Origin: Streptomyces dysideae
GTDB taxonomy: Bacteria; Actinomycetota; Actinomycetes; Streptomycetales; Streptomycetaceae
Reading direction: 5' to 3'
NCBI RefSeq assembly: GCF_001514305.1
Contig: NZ_KQ949093.1
Coordinates: forward strand, 62,001-126,000
DNA: 64,000 nucleotides
Below are positions 1-8,512 of this stretch, in pieces. Under the pieces are notes generated by a model. That model had not been told where the DNA came from, made no database searches, and saw only the letters and a list, made by a program, of their open reading frames with translations. Each line of letters starts with the position of its first letter. The stretch's first letter is position 1. Both the position numbers and the translations under genes were made by a program.

Positions 1-525
1 GCCGGTCACTCGAACATCGATTTCGTCGGCACCCTCAGCCAGCAGGGCTGTGCCCAGGGGTTCGACGGCGACAACGAGGGTCACGGCGGTGAGCTCGTGA
101 CCAACGTGGCGAACCAGAATCTGCTTCCCGCTCGGCTCTCAGCCACGCGTCCCGACATCGTTGTCATGCATTTCGGCACGAACGACGTCTGGAGCGGCAT
201 CTCGCCCGACCGCATCCTCTTCGCCTATACCAGGCTGGTGACTCAGATGCGGGCGTCGAACCCGAACATGAGGATCCTCGTCGCGCAGATCATTCCGATG
301 AACCCCGCCAACTGCACCGGCTGTGCCCGGCGCGTGGTCGACCTGAATGCGCGGATCCCCGGCTGGGCCCGGGCGACGAGCACCTTCCGCTCCCCGGTGA
401 CCGTGGTCGACCAGTGGACGGGCTCCAACACCTCAGGCGACACCTACGACGGGGTACACCCGTCCACCTCCGGCAACACGAAGATCGCCGCCCGCTGGTA
501 TCCCGCCCTGGCCGCCCTCCTCTGA
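1..525 (+). CDS. SGNH/GDSL-type secreted esterase, 5' end outside window
   Basis: A hydrolase of the SGNH fold, probably an esterase or carbohydrate de-esterifying enzyme. The frame is open from base 1 and about 174 residues are visible, so the true start, the signal peptide and the block I serine lie upstream. Block III is visible as HFGTNDVW, which carries the oxyanion Asn. Block V is DGVHPS, which supplies the catalytic Asp and His. Two cysteines in NCTGC could form a disulfide, which fits an exported protein. It is followed by three secreted carbohydrate or ester hydrolases in the same direction, so a role in plant polysaccharide breakdown is inferred. The substrate cannot be read from the sequence. 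Confidence 0.8.
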   Translation, partial: AGHSNIDFVGTLSQQGCAQGFDGDNEGHGGELVTNVANQNLLPARLSATRPDIVVMHFGTNDVWSGISPDRILFAYTRLVTQMRASNPNMRILVAQIIPMNPANCTGCARRVVDLNARIPGWARATSTFRSPVTVVDQWTGSNTSGDTYDGVHPSTSGNTKIAARWYPALAALL

Positions 526-736
526 AAGTGCCGAGCGGCCCGGACAACGGTGGTCCCGCCTACGTGGCCGCCCGCGCGGCGGTCTCCTCCTGGAAGGGCG
601 GTCACCACGGCGAGAGGACGACGAGCAGCACGTCCGCGTCCCACGTCACGGCCGGCACCCGCACCGCCGCCGTCAGTTGCACGGCACAGCAACCGCCTCC
701 TGAGCACACAGTCCTTCTCCTCTTGGAGCCGCCGCC
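526..736. other. Intergenic region before GH5 gene
   Basis: I see no gene here. It should contain the GH5 promoter. A purine-rich ribosome site is not obvious directly before the ATG at 737. Confidence 0.4.
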
Positions 737-1789
737 ATGAGATTCCGCACGCGAACCGCCCCACGAACGGCCGCCGCCCTGGCCGTTCTCCTGGGTCTCC
801 TCGTCCCCCTGCTCGGTCTCGCCGCCCCGGCCCAGGCCGCGCCCAGCGGCTTCCGCGTCCAGAGCGGCCGACTGCTGGAAGCGTCGGGCAACGACTTCGT
901 GATGCGGGGCGTCAACCACGCCCACACCTGGTATCCGGACCGGATCAGCACCCTGTCCCACATCAAGGCCAAGGGCGCCAATACCGTCCGCGTCGTCCTC
1001 GCCAGCGGTGACCGCTGGCCTCGCAACAGCGCCGCCGACGTGGCCAACGTCGTCGGCCAGTGCAAGCAGAACCGGCTCATCTGTGTTCTGGAAGTCCATG
1101 ACACCACGGGCTACGGCGACCAGAGCAGCGCGATCACCCTGTCCCGCGCCGCCGACTACTGGATCAGCGTGAAGAGTGCCCTGACCGGCCAGGAGAAGTA
1201 CGTCATCGTCAACATCGGCAACGAGCCGTACGGAAACAGCAACCACACCAGGTGGACGGCCGACACCAAGGCCGCCGTCCAGAAGCTGCGGAGCGCCGGG
1301 TTCAACCACACCTTGATGGTGGACGCGCCCAACTGGGGCCAGGACTGGGCGTTCACGATGCGCGACAACGCTGCGTCGGTGTTCGCCGCCGACCCGGACC
1401 GCAACACGGTGTTCTCGGTCCACATGTACGGCGTCTTCAACGCGGCCGCGAAGGTCAATGACTACCTGAACCGTTTCGTGGCAGCGAAACTCCCCCTCGT
1501 GGTCGGGGAGTTCGGCCACAACCACTCCGACGGCAACCCCGACGAGGACGCCATCCTGGCCGCCGCCCAGCGGCTCCGTCTCGGTTACCTGGGCTGGTCG
1601 TGGAGCGGTAACAGCAGCGATGTGCGGTACCTGGACCTGGTCACCAATTTCGATCCCAACCGGCTCACCAGTTGGGGCCGACGCCTCTTCAACGGAACGA
1701 ACGGCATCGTCGCCACGGCCAAGGAGGCATCGGTCTTCTCCGCCAGCGTCACGAGCACCAACCCCGCCGTTTCCCGGCTCCATCACTGA
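737..1789 (+). CDS. GH5 family beta-mannanase-like secreted glycoside hydrolase
   Basis: Secreted endo-acting glycoside hydrolase of family 5, about 350 residues. Residues 1-34 are a classical signal peptide (Arg-rich start, Leu/Ala core, AQA-AP cleavage region). The (beta/alpha)8 domain starts at once with SGFRVQSGRLLE and RGVNHAHTWY, a pattern I associate with bacterial GH5 mannanases (subfamily 8). The acid/base is Glu163 in NIGNEPYGN and the nucleophile is Glu258 in VGEFGHN. There is no carbohydrate-binding domain, unlike the two downstream enzymes. Retaining hydrolysis of beta-mannan is expected from the family; cellulase activity cannot be excluded. The neighbouring alpha-galactosidase would suit galactomannan degradation. 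Confidence 0.85.
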   Translation: MRFRTRTAPRTAAALAVLLGLLVPLLGLAAPAQAAPSGFRVQSGRLLEASGNDFVMRGVNHAHTWYPDRISTLSHIKAKGANTVRVVLASGDRWPRNSAADVANVVGQCKQNRLICVLEVHDTTGYGDQSSAITLSRAADYWISVKSALTGQEKYVIVNIGNEPYGNSNHTRWTADTKAAVQKLRSAGFNHTLMVDAPNWGQDWAFTMRDNAASVFAADPDRNTVFSVHMYGVFNAAAKVNDYLNRFVAAKLPLVVGEFGHNHSDGNPDEDAILAAAQRLRLGYLGWSWSGNSSDVRYLDLVTNFDPNRLTSWGRRLFNGTNGIVATAKEASVFSASVTSTNPAVSRLHH

Positions 1790-1889
1790 CACAACCCGAT
1801 CCTGTGTATGTCATGGGCACGCCATACGCAACCGTTGCCCGTTCGGCGCGACGCCCGTAACCACGGCAAAGGCATGGAGGAACAGGACG

Positions 1890-3251
1890 ATGTACTCGAG
1901 CATCACCGACGTCCCGGCGTCCGGCGACGCCCCCACCCGCCCGACGAGATCCGGCAGGAGGAGCAGGACGGTCACGCTGAAGGCCGCCGTGGTCGCGGCC
2001 GTGACCGGCCTGATCACCGCACTGGTGGGGATCCAGCCGGCGTCGGCGCAGTCGCCGTCGGCCGCGGCCAACCCATACGAGCGGGGCCCGGTTCCCACGG
2101 TGAGCAGCGTCGCGGCCCAGCGGGGCACGTTCGCGACCGCGGAGGTGACCGTGCCGCCCGGGAACGGCTTCAACGGCGGGAAGATCTACTACCCGACGGA
2201 CACCTCGCTGGGCACGTGGGGTGCGGTCGCGGCCGTGCCCGGTTACACCGCCCGGTGGTCCGCCGAAGGCGCGTGGATGGGGCCGTGGCTCGCGTCCTTC
2301 GGGTTCGTCGTCATCGGCATCGACACCAACAGCCCCAACGACTACGACACGGCCCGCGGCACCCAGCTGCTCGCCGCGCTGGACTACCTCACCCAGAAGA
2401 GCCCGGTGCGCGATCGCGTCGACCCCAACCGGCTGGGCGTCATCGGTCATTCCATGGGCGGTGGCGGCGCCATCAGCGCAGCCGAACGCCGGCCGTCGCT
2501 GAAGGCAGCCGTCCCGCTCGCGCCCTTCTCACCCTCGCAGAACCTTTCCACCTTGCGGGTCCCGACGATGATCATGGGCGCACGGGACGACGGCACGATC
2601 ACCCCGTCCTACCTCAACGGGCTCTACGGCGGCATGCCGGCCTCCACGCAGAGCGCCTACATCGAGTTCACCAGCGGCGGCCACGGCTTCCCCACCTGGG
2701 GCAACTCCAACGTGACGCGCCGCATGATCCCCTGGCTGAAGATCTTCCTCGACAACGACACCCGTTACACCCAGTTCCTGTGCCCGTCGCTGGCGGACAG
2801 CAGTGGTGTCTCCCGGTCCCAGACCAAGTGCCCGTACGTGCCGCCGGGCACGAGCAATCCTCCGAGCGGCGGGCAGATCGTCGGCGCCGGCTCCGGCCGC
2901 TGCCTGGACGTGGCGAACTCGTCGCAGGCCAACGGCGCCCAGGCCCAACTGTGGGACTGCGCAAATCGGCCCGGTCAGAAGTGGGCGCGCACCGACGCCG
3001 GTGAACTGCGCGTGTACGGCAACAAGTGCCTGGACGCCGAGGCCTCGGGAACGTCCGCCGACACACGGGTCATCATCTGGGACTGCCACGGCGGGCAGAA
3101 CCAGCGCTGGAACGTCAACGCCAACGGCACCATCACCAGCGTCCCATCCGGCCTGTGTCTCGACACGAACAGCAGCGGCACCTGGAACGGCGCCCAGACC
3201 GTCCTGGGGAACTGCAACGGCGCGCCCACCCAGCGCTGGACCCTCCGATAG
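1890..3251 (+). CDS. PET-hydrolase/cutinase-family secreted polyesterase with C-terminal ricin-type lectin domain
   Basis: Exported serine hydrolase of the cutinase / poly(ethylene terephthalate) hydrolase family (dienelactone-hydrolase clan), fused to a CBM13-like ricin B domain; 453 residues. I chose ATG 1890 because GGAGG lies at 1876-1880; the frame stays open further upstream. A long twin-Arg-containing n-region precedes a hydrophobic stretch and the ASA cleavage area near residue 52. The nucleophile is Ser188 in GHSMGGGG, with Asp233 or Asp234 in GARDDGT and His265 in SGGHGF completing the triad. The tail FLDNDTRYTQFLC matches the conserved C-terminal strand and Cys of PETase-like enzymes. 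From about residue 330 a ricin repeat set begins (SGRCLDV, QLWDC, QKW). Natural polyester (cutin) or small esters are likely substrates; plastic activity is untested inference. Confidence 0.85.
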   Translation: MYSSITDVPASGDAPTRPTRSGRRSRTVTLKAAVVAAVTGLITALVGIQPASAQSPSAAANPYERGPVPTVSSVAAQRGTFATAEVTVPPGNGFNGGKIYYPTDTSLGTWGAVAAVPGYTARWSAEGAWMGPWLASFGFVVIGIDTNSPNDYDTARGTQLLAALDYLTQKSPVRDRVDPNRLGVIGHSMGGGGAISAAERRPSLKAAVPLAPFSPSQNLSTLRVPTMIMGARDDGTITPSYLNGLYGGMPASTQSAYIEFTSGGHGFPTWGNSNVTRRMIPWLKIFLDNDTRYTQFLCPSLADSSGVSRSQTKCPYVPPGTSNPPSGGQIVGAGSGRCLDVANSSQANGAQAQLWDCANRPGQKWARTDAGELRVYGNKCLDAEASGTSADTRVIIWDCHGGQNQRWNVNANGTITSVPSGLCLDTNSSGTWNGAQTVLGNCNGAPTQRWTLR

Positions 3252-3846
3252 CCCTCCGGTAACCAGGACTGGACCCGACCCGAGGCAGAAGGAGACCGAA
3301 GTGCCGCTCAGCGCCCGGCACTTCAGCCGTTGCAGGCGCTGCCCTGCGGCCCGGATACCCGGCGGGCCGCAGGGGGACGGTTGCGACGGCGTCGCCGTAC
3401 TCCAGCGGGCGGGCGCAGCCCTGGGCATGGTCGTTGCACCGTCGTGTGCGCGTTCTATGCGGGACGCTCGGTACAGCACTCGCTGTGCATGACCGGCCTC
3501 GGCCGCGTCTCGGCGACCGGTGGCCGGCAGCGTTCGCAGCGGCGACTGCCGACCCGGTCACATTCCCCTGGCTCGCGTCGCAGACGGCACGGGGCACCAG
3601 CCCTCGCAACTTGTCCTGACTGACCTCCCCGAGACATCCCCGCACCATCTGCCTCAACGGCCGGACACAGGGCCCCCGGGCAGGCGCGAACTGACGGGGT
3701 AGCCCTTCGGTACCAACCGCCCGGTTCGACCTGTCGGTCAGCGCAAAGAGCACAACCATCTGGGACGACATCGGCCATCGGCGCACAAAGGGCTCGGGCC
3801 CACGCTCGACGCCCTCGGATCCGCACGACCGATCGAGGAGAAGCCC
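3252..3846. other. 595-bp gap, no gene recognised
   Basis: Only short overlapping frames with atypical residue content occur here; none has a ribosome site plus a recognisable protein. The right end should carry the promoter of the alpha-galactosidase gene, whose ribosome site GAGGAG lies just before 3847. Confidence 0.4.
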
Positions 3847-5427
3847 ATGCTCAGACTCATCCGCGCGGTGCTGTCCGCGGCCCTGGTCGCCGCCGCGGTA
3901 CCTCTCGCTCTCTTACCCGCCCCCCAAGCGCTGGCGCTCGACAACGGCCTGGCCCGCACCCCACAGCTGGGCTGGAACAACTGGAACAGCTTCGGCTGCG
4001 AGGTGAGTGACCGTGTGATCCGGCAGACCGCCGACGCGATGGTCTCCAGCGGCATGGCCGCAGCCGGCTACCAGTACATCAACATCGACGACTGCTGGTC
4101 GACACGGAATCGAGACGCCGGCGGCAACCTGGTCGCGGACCCCGTCAAGTTCCCCAACGGCATGAAGGCGGTCGCCGACTACGTGCATGGCAAGGGGCTG
4201 AAGCTCGGCATCTACTCGTCGGCCGGCCTGACCACCTGCGCCGGCTACCCAGCCAGCCTCGGCAACGAGCAGCGCGACGCCAACCTGTGGGCGTCCTGGG
4301 GCATCGACTATCTCAAGTACGACAACTGCGGTGACCACCAGGGCCGCAGCGGCCAGGAACGCTACACCGCCATGCGCGACGCTCTCGCCAGGACAGGCCG
4401 CCCCATCCTGTACGCCCTCTGCAACTGGGGCCACGACCAGGTCGGCACCTGGGGCCCCGCCACCGGCAACTCCTGGCGCAACACCGGCGACATCCAGGCC
4501 AACTGGAACTCCGTGATGGGCATCCTGGACGCCCAGCCCGGCTGGGCGGGCTTCTCCCGCCCCGGTGCCTGGAACGACCCGGACATGCTGGAGGTCGGCA
4601 ACGGTCTGTCCGACACCGAGTCCCGAGCCCACTTCAGCCTCTGGGCACTGCTGAATGCGCCTCTGATCGCCGGCAACGATCTGCGCACCATGAGCGCCAC
4701 CACCAAGTCGATCCTGACCAACACCGAGGTCATCGGGGTCAACCAGGACTGGGGCGGCCGACAGGGCAACCGCATCGTCGACAACGGCAACACCGAGGTG
4801 TGGGCCAAACTGATGGCCAACGGCTCGGTCGCGGTGGTCCTCCTCAACCGCGGCGGCGGCACGGCCACCGTCTCCACGTCCGCTACGCAGCTCGGCCTCG
4901 GCTCGGCGTCCAGTTACTCGGTACGCGACCTGTGGGCGCACACCACCAGCACGACCGGCGGCTCCATCAGCGCCTCCGTCCCCGCCCACGGCGCCGCGAT
5001 GTACGTGGTCTCCGGCGGCGGGACACCGCCCGGCAGCGGCACCTACTCGCTGAAGGGGCAGGGCTCCGGCCGCTGCCTGGACATCACCGGCGGCTCCCAG
5101 GCCAACGGAACGCTCGCCGGGATCTGGGACTGCAACAGCGCCGCCAACCAGCGGTTCACCAGCACCAGCGCGGGTGAGCTGCGGGTCTACGGCGGCGCGA
5201 AGTGCCTGGACGTAGCCGGCGCCGCCACCGCCAACGGCACCGCCGTGAACATCTGGGACTGCAACGGCCGGTCCAACCAGCAGTTCCGCCTCCAAACCGA
5301 CGGCACCATCACCGCCGTCCACTCCGGGAAGTGCCTCGACGTCAACGGCGGGGCGACCGCCAACGGCACCAAGGTCCAGATCTGGGACTGCCACGGCGCA
5401 GCCCACCAGAAGTGGACCCGCGTCTGA
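3847..5427 (+). CDS. GH27 alpha-galactosidase with C-terminal ricin-type lectin domain
   Basis: Secreted retaining alpha-galactosidase (clan D, family 27), 526 residues. Signal peptide 1-31 ends ALA. The catalytic domain opens with the family signature LGWNNWNSFGC and INIDDCW. The nucleophile is Asp159 in YLKYDNC and the acid/base is Asp215 in NTGDI. A beta-sandwich follows, then from about residue 400 a ricin-type trefoil with three repeats (SGRCLDI, AKCLDVAG, GKCLDVNG, each followed by an IWDC motif). It would remove alpha-1,6-galactose from galactomannan or oligosaccharides, which matches the nearby GH5 enzyme. The signal peptide contains a TTA leucine codon (3913-3915), rare in Streptomyces and read by the bldA tRNA, so developmental control is possible. 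The ribosome site is GAGGAG. Confidence 0.92.
   Translation: MLRLIRAVLSAALVAAAVPLALLPAPQALALDNGLARTPQLGWNNWNSFGCEVSDRVIRQTADAMVSSGMAAAGYQYINIDDCWSTRNRDAGGNLVADPVKFPNGMKAVADYVHGKGLKLGIYSSAGLTTCAGYPASLGNEQRDANLWASWGIDYLKYDNCGDHQGRSGQERYTAMRDALARTGRPILYALCNWGHDQVGTWGPATGNSWRNTGDIQANWNSVMGILDAQPGWAGFSRPGAWNDPDMLEVGNGLSDTESRAHFSLWALLNAPLIAGNDLRTMSATTKSILTNTEVIGVNQDWGGRQGNRIVDNGNTEVWAKLMANGSVAVVLLNRGGGTATVSTSATQLGLGSASSYSVRDLWAHTTSTTGGSISASVPAHGAAMYVVSGGGTPPGSGTYSLKGQGSGRCLDITGGSQANGTLAGIWDCNSAANQRFTSTSAGELRVYGGAKCLDVAGAATANGTAVNIWDCNGRSNQQFRLQTDGTITAVHSGKCLDVNGGATANGTKVQIWDCHGAAHQKWTRV
3913..3915 (+). promoter_or_regulatory. TTA (bldA-type) codon in the alpha-galactosidase signal peptide
   Basis: In-frame TTA codon 23 of the GH27 gene; the adjacent leucines use CTC or CTG. 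If the host is a Streptomyces, translation would depend on the bldA leucyl-tRNA. Confidence 0.6.
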
Positions 5428-5971
5428 CCGATCGCTGCCGACCGAGACCGTCTGGGCCGAGACCACGTGTCCGGCCCGGGCGGCCGACCGCCCGAGACGG
5501 TCAACGCCTCTGCGCAGCGCGATGTCCAAGCTCGGTGCCCACACCCGCTTCGAAGCGGTCGTCGCCGCACGCCGCGCCCGCTTGCTTCCGTAGGGATCCA
5601 CCTTTGGGTGAAGACCCGGAATGGAGCGAGAAGCCATGGAGGACGCCTCAAAGGCGCTCGGAGTCTCACGGGCAAAGGGGGACGACCTGAACCGCACCAG
5701 TTGGAAAACCTCACGCCGCCCGTCCGAACCCAGCGGCTCTGCGACGCGGCCAGCAGGCCCAGGACCTCGCCGAGTCGTCGGTGGAGTCCCGGGTCGGTGA
5801 CGCGGCCGTTCTCGTCGATCGTGGCCCGGTCGCCAGGAGCCTTACGCAGGCCGGCTCGACGATGTGTGTCTCATAACCTTCTTGATCATGCTGCACGGGC
5901 GGGTGAAGCAAGGAGGGGGGTGTCTCAATGAGGTCGACGCCGCGCTGTCGCCGGGGGCGCCGACGCCATGG
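5428..5971. other. 544-bp gap between convergent genes
   Basis: No confident gene. On the minus strand around 5700-5850 a frame reads like a piece of a protein (GDRATIDENGRVTDPGLHRR) but has no start, no ribosome site and no family I can name, so it may be a gene relic. Confidence 0.3.
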
Positions 5972-6541
5972 TCACGTGTCGGCGTTGGCCCCGCATCGTT
6001 CGCGGAGGATGTGAGCGGTCTGTCGGCACCAGTCAGCCGTCTCCTGCTCGAAGCGGAGGCCGCGCAGGCAGGTCAGGTATGGCCCGATCCGGTCGCCGGA
6101 GTTCAGGAATGCCTGCTCATCGGCGTCGCCGCGCTGGCGTTCCATGTACCTCTCGAAGATGTCGATCTTGGCTGTTGCGATGAGCGCCCGCTCTTCGAGC
6201 TGTTCGATCACGGCCTTCGCGGACGTGCTGTCCACGGCCCGCACCTTGACCAGAAGGTCGTCGCGGACAAAGGCCGGCTTGGCGCTGGATTCGGCGAACC
6301 GCTCCAGCTCGGCGAGGCCGGCGCTGGTGACCGAGAAGAGTCGCTTGGTCGGACGGGTCTCCTGGATCACGGCGCGACCCTGGATCAGGCCGTCCTTCTC
6401 CATTTTGGTCAGCTCCAGGTACAGCTGCTGGGGCAGTGCGTGCCAGAAGTTGGCCATGCCCGCGTCGAACGTCTTGGCCAGTTCGTAGCCGCTGGACTCG
6501 CCGTCCAGTAGTGCGGCCAGTACCGCGTGTCGCAGAGCCAT
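5972..6541 (-). CDS. PadR-family transcriptional regulator
   Basis: DNA-binding regulator of the PadR family, 189 residues. An N-terminal winged helix (about 1-80, with SSGYELAKTF and a LYLELTKMEKDGLI recognition/wing region) is followed by a helical C-terminal dimerisation domain (about 95-180) of the Vir_act_alpha_C type. The ATG at 6541 has a strong AGGAGG ribosome site on the minus strand. It is divergent from the carotenoid-oxygenase gene across 211 bp holding a palindrome at 6632-6649. PadR proteins usually repress a divergent gene and respond to phenolic compounds; control of the oxygenase is inferred from this arrangement. Confidence 0.85.
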   Translation of the reverse strand: MALRHAVLAALLDGESSGYELAKTFDAGMANFWHALPQQLYLELTKMEKDGLIQGRAVIQETRPTKRLFSVTSAGLAELERFAESSAKPAFVRDDLLVKVRAVDSTSAKAVIEQLEERALIATAKIDIFERYMERQRGDADEQAFLNSGDRIGPYLTCLRGLRFEQETADWCRQTAHILRERCGANADT

Positions 6542-6614
6542 GGTCGTCGGCCTCCTGTCCGTGTCGCGCCGTGGGGCCCGTGTGAGGCGTCGGCGAGGTG
6601 TCGACGCTCACATC

Positions 6615-6650
6615 ATACTCTGTTTCGCTATTACTCATATTCTTGAGTAT
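6615..6650. promoter_or_regulatory. Candidate PadR operator in the divergent promoter region
   Basis: A perfect inverted repeat TACTCA-N6-TGAGTA lies at 6632-6649. An extra half-site ATACTC at 6615-6620 matches the complement of GAGTAT at 6645-6650. It is an AT-rich island between the padR-like gene and the oxygenase gene. Confidence 0.55.
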
Positions 6651-6752
6651 GGTGATCGTGCAGCGCGCCCCCGGAGCTCCCCGCCACCCGGGCCCGCTGC
6701 ACAGAGCCCGGCTCGCCAGCGCCGGACGGCACGCCATCGTGAGAGGACCGCA

Positions 6753-8120
6753 ATGAACCCCAACAACGGCTTCCAGGGCGCCTATACGCCGGTCACCGAG
6801 GAGGTCACCTCCTTTGACCTGCCGGTCACCGGCACCATCCCCGCCGAGCTCAACGGCCGCTACCTGCGCAACGGCCCCAACCCCATGGACCTCGACGAGC
6901 CCCGGCTCCACCTGTTCACCGGAAACGGCATGGTGCACGGCGTACGACTGCGCGAGGGCAAGGCCGAGTGGTACCGCAACCGCTGGGTGCGCTCGGCGCC
7001 CGTCGCCGAGGCACTCGGCGAACAGCCCCGCCCCGGCGCCTTCGTGCGCCGCGACGCCGGCCCCAACACCCACGTCATCGGCCACGCCAACCGCACCCTC
7101 GCCCTGATCGAAGGCGGCTCCCGGCCCTACGAACTCACCTACGACCTGGACACCGTGGGAGCCTGCGACTTCGACGGGACCCTGCGCGACGGCTTCGTCG
7201 CTCACCCCAAGCTGGACCCCGCCACCGGAGAACTGCACGCCGTCACCTACGCCATCGGCGGCGACACGCTGACCTACCTGGTCGTCTCCCCCCTCGGCAA
7301 GGTCGTGCGCAGCGTGCCCGTCCCCGCTCCGCACGCGCCGTTGATGCACGACTTCGCGCTGACCCGGAAGTACGCCGTGCTGTATGACCTCCCGGTCACC
7401 TTCAGCCAGGCTGCCGCAGATTCCGGCAACGCGTTCCCGATGAACTGGAACGAAACCCGCGGCGGCCGCATCGGCCTGCTGCCTCGCAGCGGCACCGAGG
7501 TGCGCTGGTTCGATGTCAATCCATGCTTCGTCTTCCACACCCTCAACGCCTACGACCAGGGCGACACCGTCGTGGTCGACGTCGTGCGCTACCCGAAGAT
7601 GTTCGTCGGGGCCGACCTGAAGGGCAACAGCCTTCCCACGCTCGACCGCTGGGTCATCAACACGGTCACCGGGAAGGTCACAGAGACGCGCCTCGACGAC
7701 CACCCGCAAGAGTTCCCCGTGGTCAGTCCGGCCGTCGTCACCGGCGCCTACCGCTATGGATACTCCGCGGTCACCCTGGACCTGATCCGCTACATGGGTC
7801 CGGCCGGCAACCTGGACGGCCTGCCCGTCGACGCGTTCACCGACTCGCTGATCAAGCACGACCTAGACCGGCAGACCGCCACGGTCCGCAGCTTCGGCAC
7901 CGGTCACTACACCAGTGAGGCGTACTTCGTGCCCGCGCAGAACGCGCGGACGGAGGATGACGGCTACGTCCTCGCCTACGTCTTCGACCCCGAGCGGGGT
8001 GCCACCGATCTGGTCATCCTCTCCGGGCAGGACTTCACCGGCGCCCCGATCGCCACAGTGCACCTGCCGGTGCGCGTCCCGCTCGGCTTCCACGGCAGCT
8101 GGGTACCCGACCCCGCCTGA
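6753..8120 (+). CDS. Carotenoid-cleavage / stilbene-type non-heme iron oxygenase
   Basis: Member of the carotenoid oxygenase (RPE65-like) family, 455 residues, a seven-bladed propeller with Fe(II) held by four histidines. All four are visible: His151 (AHPKLD), His199 (LMHDFAL), His262 (VFHTLNAY) and His447 (GFHGSW). The N-terminus RYLRNGPNPM is typical of the family. The ATG at 6753 follows GAGAGG. Family members cleave C=C bonds in carotenoids, apocarotenoids or stilbenes (lignostilbene, isoeugenol type). No carotenoid biosynthesis genes are present and a PadR (phenolic-responsive type) regulator is divergent, so a phenylpropanoid or stilbene substrate is at least as likely as a carotenoid. 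Confidence 0.88.
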   Translation: MNPNNGFQGAYTPVTEEVTSFDLPVTGTIPAELNGRYLRNGPNPMDLDEPRLHLFTGNGMVHGVRLREGKAEWYRNRWVRSAPVAEALGEQPRPGAFVRRDAGPNTHVIGHANRTLALIEGGSRPYELTYDLDTVGACDFDGTLRDGFVAHPKLDPATGELHAVTYAIGGDTLTYLVVSPLGKVVRSVPVPAPHAPLMHDFALTRKYAVLYDLPVTFSQAAADSGNAFPMNWNETRGGRIGLLPRSGTEVRWFDVNPCFVFHTLNAYDQGDTVVVDVVRYPKMFVGADLKGNSLPTLDRWVINTVTGKVTETRLDDHPQEFPVVSPAVVTGAYRYGYSAVTLDLIRYMGPAGNLDGLPVDAFTDSLIKHDLDRQTATVRSFGTGHYTSEAYFVPAQNARTEDDGYVLAYVFDPERGATDLVILSGQDFTGAPIATVHLPVRVPLGFHGSWVPDPA

Positions 8121-8512
8121 CGGCGAGGATGTTCATGAGCGTCTCGCGGCGGGGTCTGCCCCACCGCCTGACTGACCCTGGGCCCTCAACAGAGTCTGCC
8201 GGCCTTGCCTGACCGGCTGTCGCAAGGTCCTGGCGTGGCTCCGCTCGCCCGCGGCTGGCAGGGCAGGTCCGACCCGGTCGACGCCGATGCGGGGGCCCGC
8301 CCCGCCCTCGCCCAGCGCCGCACCGGCATGCCCAAGCAGCGCGAGGCCGAGTGGAGGCCCTGCGGGATCCTGCGCGTCGTCCGCCGCAGCGCGATCCACC
8401 AACGTGCTGACGTGTCAAGGCAGATGAAGACGCTCATCATCACGGTCCGGAGGAACTACGCGGCGTTCTGCGGGACCTGGGAGACCGGCAGATGATCGCT
8501 ACGTGCGCCGCC
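8121..8512. other. 392-bp gap at the truncated end of the ftsX pseudogene
   Basis: I see no intact gene. The right end is where the permease-like pseudogene loses homology (about 8584), so this DNA probably joined there by a deletion or rearrangement. Confidence 0.35.

Noticed and set aside
602..1792. Long minus-strand frame opposite the GH5 gene
   Set aside because: It mirrors the codon bias of the plus-strand gene, has no known domain and no ribosome site; this is the usual antisense shadow in high-GC DNA.
1620..1889. N-terminal extension of the polyesterase frame
   Set aside because: The extension overlaps the GH5 3' end and lacks a signal peptide start; ATG 1890 has a proper ribosome site and signal sequence.
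3913..5697. 594-codon minus-strand frame opposite the alpha-galactosidase
   Set aside because: Composition is Val/Gly/Asp-rich antisense of a verified GH27 enzyme with no recognisable motif.
5690..5850. Protein-like minus-strand stretch GDRATIDENGRVTDPGLHRR
   Set aside because: No start, no ribosome site and no family recognised; kept only as a note in the gap description.
6117..7859. 580-codon minus-strand frame across the PadR/oxygenase promoter
   Set aside because: It runs through two verified genes and their promoter region in the wrong frame.
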